DNA from: Scatophagus argus
Taxonomy: Eukaryota > Chordata > Actinopteri > Scatophagidae
Direction: 5' to 3'
Assembly (NCBI RefSeq): GCF_020382885.2
Contig: NC_058501.1
Span: 16,444,501-16,508,500 of the forward strand
DNA: 64,000 bases
In this document: piece after piece, positions 58,667 to 64,000 of the stretch
How positions within the stretch are numbered: the stretch's first letter is position 1
Layout of the letters: each line of letters opens with the position of its first letter
Made by a program: the position numbers and the translations under genes
Notes under the pieces: generated by a model
Told to the model about the DNA's origin: nothing
The model's database searches: none
What the model saw: only the letters and a program-made list of their open reading frames with translations

Positions 58667-58722
58667 AAAAAATAAATAAATAAAATAAAATAAAAAAATA
58701 AAAAAAATATTTAAAAAAAAGC
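58667..58722. repeat. A-rich AAAT-type simple repeat
   Basis: AATA/AAAAT-rich tract with almost no C or G, in the gene-free region. Confidence 0.75.
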
Positions 58723-59343
58723 AAGCCAGAGGGTTTTTGGTAAGTATTCCTCTCTTGAAAATCTTACAAGCATGCTGTAGGCTCTGCATGGGATAAATAT
58801 AGACAGTATATTCAATTATAGTGGTTCATCACGATATAAAAGACCAAGAAGCTTTCGTGGATTCTCTGAATATTTTAATATAAAATTCACATCATTGCAA
58901 AAATAGTGTCTTTGGAACATTTCATCAGTAAAAAGACCTGCATTTTCTCCAATAAGGCAATTAAAACCGAGCGTGAAACACAAAGCTGCTATTTGTCAGA
59001 GATGAGGACATAGCCGTATCACATATGTCTGAAACTGTGATGAGAATTTTTGCACATTTTATACACTAAATGCTTGATTGACTGATCAGGAAAATAATCA
59101 TCAGATTAATTGCTAATGAAAACAATTGTTATTGTTGTTGTTATAGTCTGAGAGATGATTATAGAGCATGTGCTTTGATTTCCTCATAACCAACTGTGCA
59201 GTGTTATAAGCAGACTGGATCACATCACAATATATACATTTTTTAATTTTATTATACTTTATAAATCCCAAGCTAGGAAATCACTTAACCCATCACTCAT
59301 TGACGCATACACACATGCAACATGCAGTAAAACACATAGGAGC

Positions 59344-59475
59344 AGTGGGCTGCCATTTCAGGTGCCCAGAGAGCAAACTGGGGGGGGGTTAAGTGTCTTG
59401 CTCGAGGGCACATCAGCTGGCTAATGCGAGGGTGGGGGTCATTGTTAATCACTCCACCACACCCAAAACCTCAGG
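59344..59475. repeat. Teleost dispersed repeat (CAGTGGGCTGCCATTTC type)
   Basis: CAGTGGGCTGCCATTTCAGG, TGCCCAGAGAGCAAACTGGG and GTTAAGTGTCTTGCTCGAGG resemble a frequent fish interspersed repeat. A more decayed relative may lie at 62850-62960 (CACTGCATTGCTCAAGGACA). Confidence 0.5.
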
Positions 59476-60529
59476 CCATGGCTGCCCCCTAACCTGATAT
59501 AGTCAACCAATAACATTACATTCTTTTGGTGATCGTGCTGTTTTCAGTTAGTGAGCTGGGGGCATGCAAACATTTGCAGCTTATATTGCAGCAGATAAAT
59601 ATAATTCATTCCTTATAATTATGTCCTTATTTTTTGTGAAAGATGCACCACCCTCCAAAGTATTGTTAGAGCCCCACGCTCACCATTTTGTCATGTGAAG
59701 ATATGTAAAACATGACAGCTCTGTATGGTGGTGGGGTTTAGAGAATTGCTTCAGTCTGATAAGAGGTCAGTGTAGGGAAGGGGCAAGCACTGAAGATCAC
59801 TCTAAATATTTGGTGTTGTTCTTATCTGTTTGGAGCATTTGGATGCTCATTTGCATCCCTGGTATGTGTGATGTGAGACCATGTACTCTCACATAATTCT
59901 TATCAAATGACCCGCTATCCAACAAGATGAATCTGTCACACCTTCTCATACTGTTTTCTGATAAGGATGCCATTCAAATCATGTGAAAAAGCCAAAATGT
60001 CTTTAAACCCATAGGGGGAAAAAGGTCAATGAGCAGAAGGACAAAAAGGATGAGTGATGTGATTTTTGATATGAAAAATTCATGTAAGTTGAGGGAAAAG
60101 GGTTCACAAATGCAGAAGTTAGCTGTGCTGAAGTCAATGACCTCAGTCTTTCTTCAACAGCCAGATAAAAAGTTTCAGAAAACCAAAATCTTTTCCAAAG
60201 AATTATGCAAACCGTTTTAGACATTTTTATTTTGTTTTAGCAGAGATGGCAGAAAGAAAGATGACAGAGGTGTAAAAATTACCATCATCAAAGGTGATTG
60301 CACCTTCATTTCAGTGTTGAGGTTCTTCTTGTCAAGTTACTCTGCATAACAATGATGTTAATTTTAGAAACCTGCCAGTGAATGTTAAGTGAGTGTCAAT
60401 TTGGTATAGAATGAAATCCAAATTTAATAATGCATATTTTTTTTAATCCTCAGAAATCCCCAGAAATCTCTTTAAAGTCACATCAAAAATCACATTAGGA
60501 AGCGTTCAGAGCCAGTTTCCTCTGTGAGG

Positions 60530-60553
60530 TGTGTGTGTGTGTGTGTGTGTGTG
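60530..60553. repeat. (GT)n microsatellite
   Basis: Perfect GT tract in the gene-free region. Confidence 0.9.
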
Positions 60554-61405
60554 AAGAGCTAAATGTTCCTGACCCACATTTACGGTGGCCGAGAGAGCTC
60601 AGCACACTGCAGCTTAAATTAACAGTTTGACAACACATGCACATCATTTAGTAAACAATAAGCAAATACACAAAGGCGCTGCAAATACAGAAAATACCCA
60701 AAGGTTTTCAGAGGAACATTAAGGAACAAGGTTTGATGGGCTTGTCACAGTCTTTGACACACATGTCATTTACGCTTATGGTATGGACTGATGTGTGATT
60801 TTTTAAACATTCAAGGCATATGCTTGTTACAGTAAATCAGACGTATGACAAAAATCGGTCTGACTCCAACTTTGTTAAACAACTTGCACCTGAAGTGTAC
60901 TTTCATCCTCTCGAGAGTTATTGTCTTGTAGAAGCAAGATTACAGCTAGATCAGATAAAGCAAAGCTTGTGCCACTGGTACTCTTGTGTGTGTTTGAGTG
61001 AGTGCATTTGTGCCTGCTAAAGACAGAGCTGAGTTCCAGCGCAAGCCTACACCCCTCACTGCTTGCTTTCTGCTCCCCCGCTGGGTCTTTCCTGTACTTC
61101 TTAGTAACGACTCGTGTTTGAGGCCGAGTGTCAATGACAGCCCACCTCGCATACAGCTGCAGCGTAACACAGCCCAACCTTGCCTCCAGCTGATTGTATT
61201 GTAATAATGAAAAATAGATGCTGGGGGTCTGTGCATGCCTGACTGCTCAGATGAGTGTGTGTGTGTACATACATGTATGTTCATGTACGAGTGTAACCTC
61301 CTCTGCTGGTTTGCTGCAAGCCAGGCTGAGCTGGTAGGTGTGTTCACCTTGTGGCCATGCTTCATCCATGTTAATGAGAATATAAGAGTTCCCATCCCTC
61401 CAAGG

Positions 61406-61406
<1 letters not shown>

Positions 61407-61438
<32 letters not shown>
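61407..61438. repeat. (CA)n microsatellite
   Basis: Perfect CA tract in the gene-free region. Confidence 0.9.
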
Positions 61439-61439
<1 letters not shown>

Positions 61440-61980
61440 TAGCAGTACTGTAGGGATTAACCACCCCCTGCTTCCTTATTGCACATGCTCTGAATGTGAC
61501 CATGGGTACTCGCAGGTTAGATTGACATTGTCACATTTGTGGCTTTCTGTTTGTGAAAATACGTACAGGGCAGTGGTGAACCGTGGTCCTGGGCCCTGGA
61601 CCTTCAGCAGGACTGTGGGACCACACTTAAAAATAAACAGTCAATCCACTGAGTCTTTGCAAATGCCTGGAGGATGTTGGGAAATTATCCCACACACAGC
61701 TCAGTAAAATTATGATTGGCTAAGACTGTCAAAATCCAATTTGTGCCCACATTCAGTTGAATTACCATTGACTGTGCATATATTTATAGATAAATAACTA
61801 CATAAATAAACAGGAGTACAGTTTTTTTTTCAGCATTTTTTCTTCAGTCTTCATTGAAGCCCCAGTTAACCTATGTGTGCTCAAGGTGTGTCCGTCCCTC
61901 ATGTCATCAGCGATGCTGTTTTTACATTTTAAATTCGACAGGAAGAGAAATAAGTTAATTTGCTAATTTGAGAGTAACAT

Positions 61981-62236
61981 GAGAAAACTGATACTGCTCG
62001 TAAGTTAGCCTGGCTCTGTTCAAAGGCAGCTAAATCTGTCTATCTACATCTGTCTGCATCTAAATCTATCTGTCTACAACATGTTAAATAGAGAGCTTTA
62101 GAGAAGCTGAACTGATCCCCCTGTTTCCAGTTTTTATGCTATGCTAAGATACCTGCTGCTGGTGGTGGTTTCATATTAACCGCAGCTGTCATCTCAGTCT
62201 CTTAAAGAAAATGTAGTGTTGAACTATTCCTTTAAG
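61981..62236 (-). repeat. Teleost dispersed repeat (TTAGCATAAAAACTGGAAACAGG type)
   Basis: It contains TTAGCCTGGCTCTGTTCAAA, CCCTGTTTCCAGTTTTTATG followed by CTATGCTAA, and ends in GAACTATTCCTTTAA. These are blocks of a common fish repeat; strand is given for the TTAGCATAG...CTGGAAACAGGG reading. A TCTG/TCTA-rich simple stretch interrupts it at about 62030-62080. Confidence 0.5.
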
Positions 62237-64000
62237 CACCAGCTACATGGCGTGTAGCAACAATCATGCGACAGAGTTAGTATGCGGTGTTCAGCTGTGC
62301 AAATTCTGAGTTTATGCTGGCATGGCTCTGTCCGTCCCACAGTTGTGTTGCTGCTCTGTGGCTGCCTATTTAAACCCTCCAGAATGCTTCCAAGGAGAGA
62401 TTGCCATGCTTGAGCTAATCTCAGAGCCCAGAACCAAATCTTGCTCTGTGGCAAGCTACCGGTTGTCTGTCAGGAGAGATTCTGCTCCCTCTACCTTAAC
62501 AACCAAGCCAACCAAGCATGACCCCGTTTCCTTCAATGGAGGACCCATATATGCCAACACTCTCTCCTCATGTCTGTCTTTGTCATTTACTCTCGAAAAC
62601 TCTGTAATCCAAATTGATTGGAGGGATGAGGGATGCAACACGAGTCATAAACGGGGGCTCAAAACCTATTCCAGTTTTTCAATTGTTTTTCCACTAAGCT
62701 CTCTCAGTTTCTTGAGGGTGTAGTTGGTGCAGAGGCTGCTCAATGAGGCAAAGTGTCCAGTGGTGCTGCTGTCAGAGCTGTATGATGTGCAGCCCGGCTG
62801 CAAGCGAATTTGTTACGTGTAGATTCTCTGTTTGATTACCATTTCTCTGCAGGGTCAGTTAGGGAGCAATCTAGGATATTTTAGGGATTCACTGCATTGC
62901 TCAAGGACACGTCAGCCAAACAAGCTGCATGCAGTTGCTAGAACCTCAGTGCTTCACGGTTGAAGGGTGTTTTCCCTCATCAGTGTGACAACCTGATTAG
63001 GAAGTACTGGATATATTTGTTCAGGAGCTGTTCTGCTTCAGTTTATCCTGTTAAGAGGAGGTGAGCAGGATTGATTGAAGAAGGGTAACCAGTGGACATT
63101 CAGTTGCTCTCCCTCAGATGGAGTCAGAACCTCCGCTTGCATGTAGATAGAACAAGAAATGGTTCCCAATGTGTTCATATTATTGACTTGAAATAACCAA
63201 ACAGATATTGAGTTTCTGGCTTCCAGGTGCATTCACTCATATGGATCCAGCAAGCAGTGTGCATCAGAGGGAAGACTGCATGCAGAGACATTATATGGGC
63301 AGCATTATTTCTCAGCCCTGGATAACAGAGTCTATTTCACAGAGGCAGATCTTAGGTGGTGAATAACAGGCCCTGCAGAGATGCACATTATATGAACTAA
63401 AGGTTTTGATGCATCCCCTCCCCCCAAGTCCCTCCACACACTAACATACTGCCTACTGCCCTTCAATAGAAAAGCATTTATTTTTCTGTCCATCCCACAA
63501 GACTCAAGCATGGCTCACTTTTTCTCGTACGCCTCAGTTCGCCCGATCATCAGTGTAAAATTCCTCACCCCTGCAGACAGAGACAGATGGAGAGAGCAGC
63601 ACCAACCCCCTGCTCAGCTCCAATGATTTATGCCATGGCAGCACGGACCCGCACACATACTCACACACACCTATGCATTCGCGCATGCAGTACGCATGTG
63701 ATCATGCATCAGCGGATGAGATTGCATGCATAAATATGCAAGGACTTGTGGTGACACAGAGCTGAATGTATGGTGGCACCTGTCCTGTGTTAATGTTAAA
63801 TATCAGAGCTCCAGGGCCTTTTTAAAAGGACATGTGCATCTTTGAAGCAGTGGCAACAGAGTCTGACATCATTTGTCCCTTTCTGTGACAGTTAAAGAGG
63901 AACAGGCTGCAGGCACATTTTTCCTCCTTATTTCACCTGACTGAGGTGTCAGACCTAAAAAAGCTGTGTTATACTCAGCTGCAACACTACACTACAAAAG

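Larger units (their letters stand above)
53251..64000. other. Gene-free region with decayed repeats
   Basis: No exon-like ORF and no RNA gene was recognised on either strand over 10.7 kb. Identified content is limited to dispersed repeats, a Tc1 remnant and microsatellites. It could include distal regulatory DNA or introns of a gene lying beyond the window. Confidence 0.5.

Noticed and set aside
1-64000. CRISPR arrays, operons, prophage or horizontally transferred genes
   Set aside because: All genes are spliced vertebrate genes or vertebrate zinc-finger exons; the only direct repeats are microsatellites and interspersed elements.

Overview
This is vertebrate nuclear DNA, almost certainly from a teleost fish (probably a percomorph). 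The genes are intron-rich with GT/AG splice sites. Long (GT)n and (GA)n microsatellites are common. Several dispersed repeats have the sequence character I know from teleost genomes: a hAT-type miniature element with an 8-bp target-site duplication, a dead Tc1/mariner transposase, and the GTTAGCATGCTAACATT and CCTATCCCAGC repeat families. There is no bacterial, phage or CRISPR content.

Five protein-coding genes lie head to tail, all on the plus strand. (1) At 5.5-10.2 kb is a 1561-residue, about 12-finger C2H2 protein that I match to ZNF865. Its CDS is a single exon and its 5' UTR exons probably lie near a CpG-rich start at 1.5-2.4 kb. (2) At 14.2-20.8 kb is a PAR-bZIP circadian output factor, DBP (four coding exons, 372 residues). 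Its CpG-rich promoter at 12.5-13.3 kb carries a CRE overlapping an E-box. (3) At 23.9-31.9 kb is a secreted cysteine-rich protein (eight exons, 352 residues): signal peptide, WAP-like domain, three sushi/CCP domains, and a last domain like domain V of beta-2-glycoprotein 1 (APOH). (4) At 33.8-37.3 kb is a 948-residue zinc-finger protein (two coding exons). Its four C-terminal fingers and an IDDQGIPYT segment match ZNF581, but it has a very long N-terminal region with a CtBP-type PLDLS motif. (5) At 43.1-51.4 kb is a myocardin-family transcriptional coactivator (15 coding exons, 824 residues). The basic box, Q-rich region, SAP domain and myocardin-like C-terminus are well kept, but the actin-binding RPEL motifs and the leucine zipper are eroded.

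The remaining sequence is introns, UTRs and intergenic DNA: 37.98-42.98 kb (GT-rich) and 53.25-64 kb (no gene seen, many decayed repeats).

Human ZNF865, ZNF581 and DBP all lie on 19q13, so genes 1, 2 and 4 identify a 19q13-like segment. The linked myocardin-like gene is the most interesting item. The related PAR-bZIP gene TEF is linked to MRTFA on human 22q13, so the pairing here may be an ancient duplicate of that PAR-bZIP/myocardin-family linkage with no counterpart beside mammalian DBP. The genes do not form a pathway: four are nuclear regulators and one is secreted. Exon boundaries were derived by hand from GT/AG sites and reading-frame phase. For all four spliced genes the phases close perfectly.
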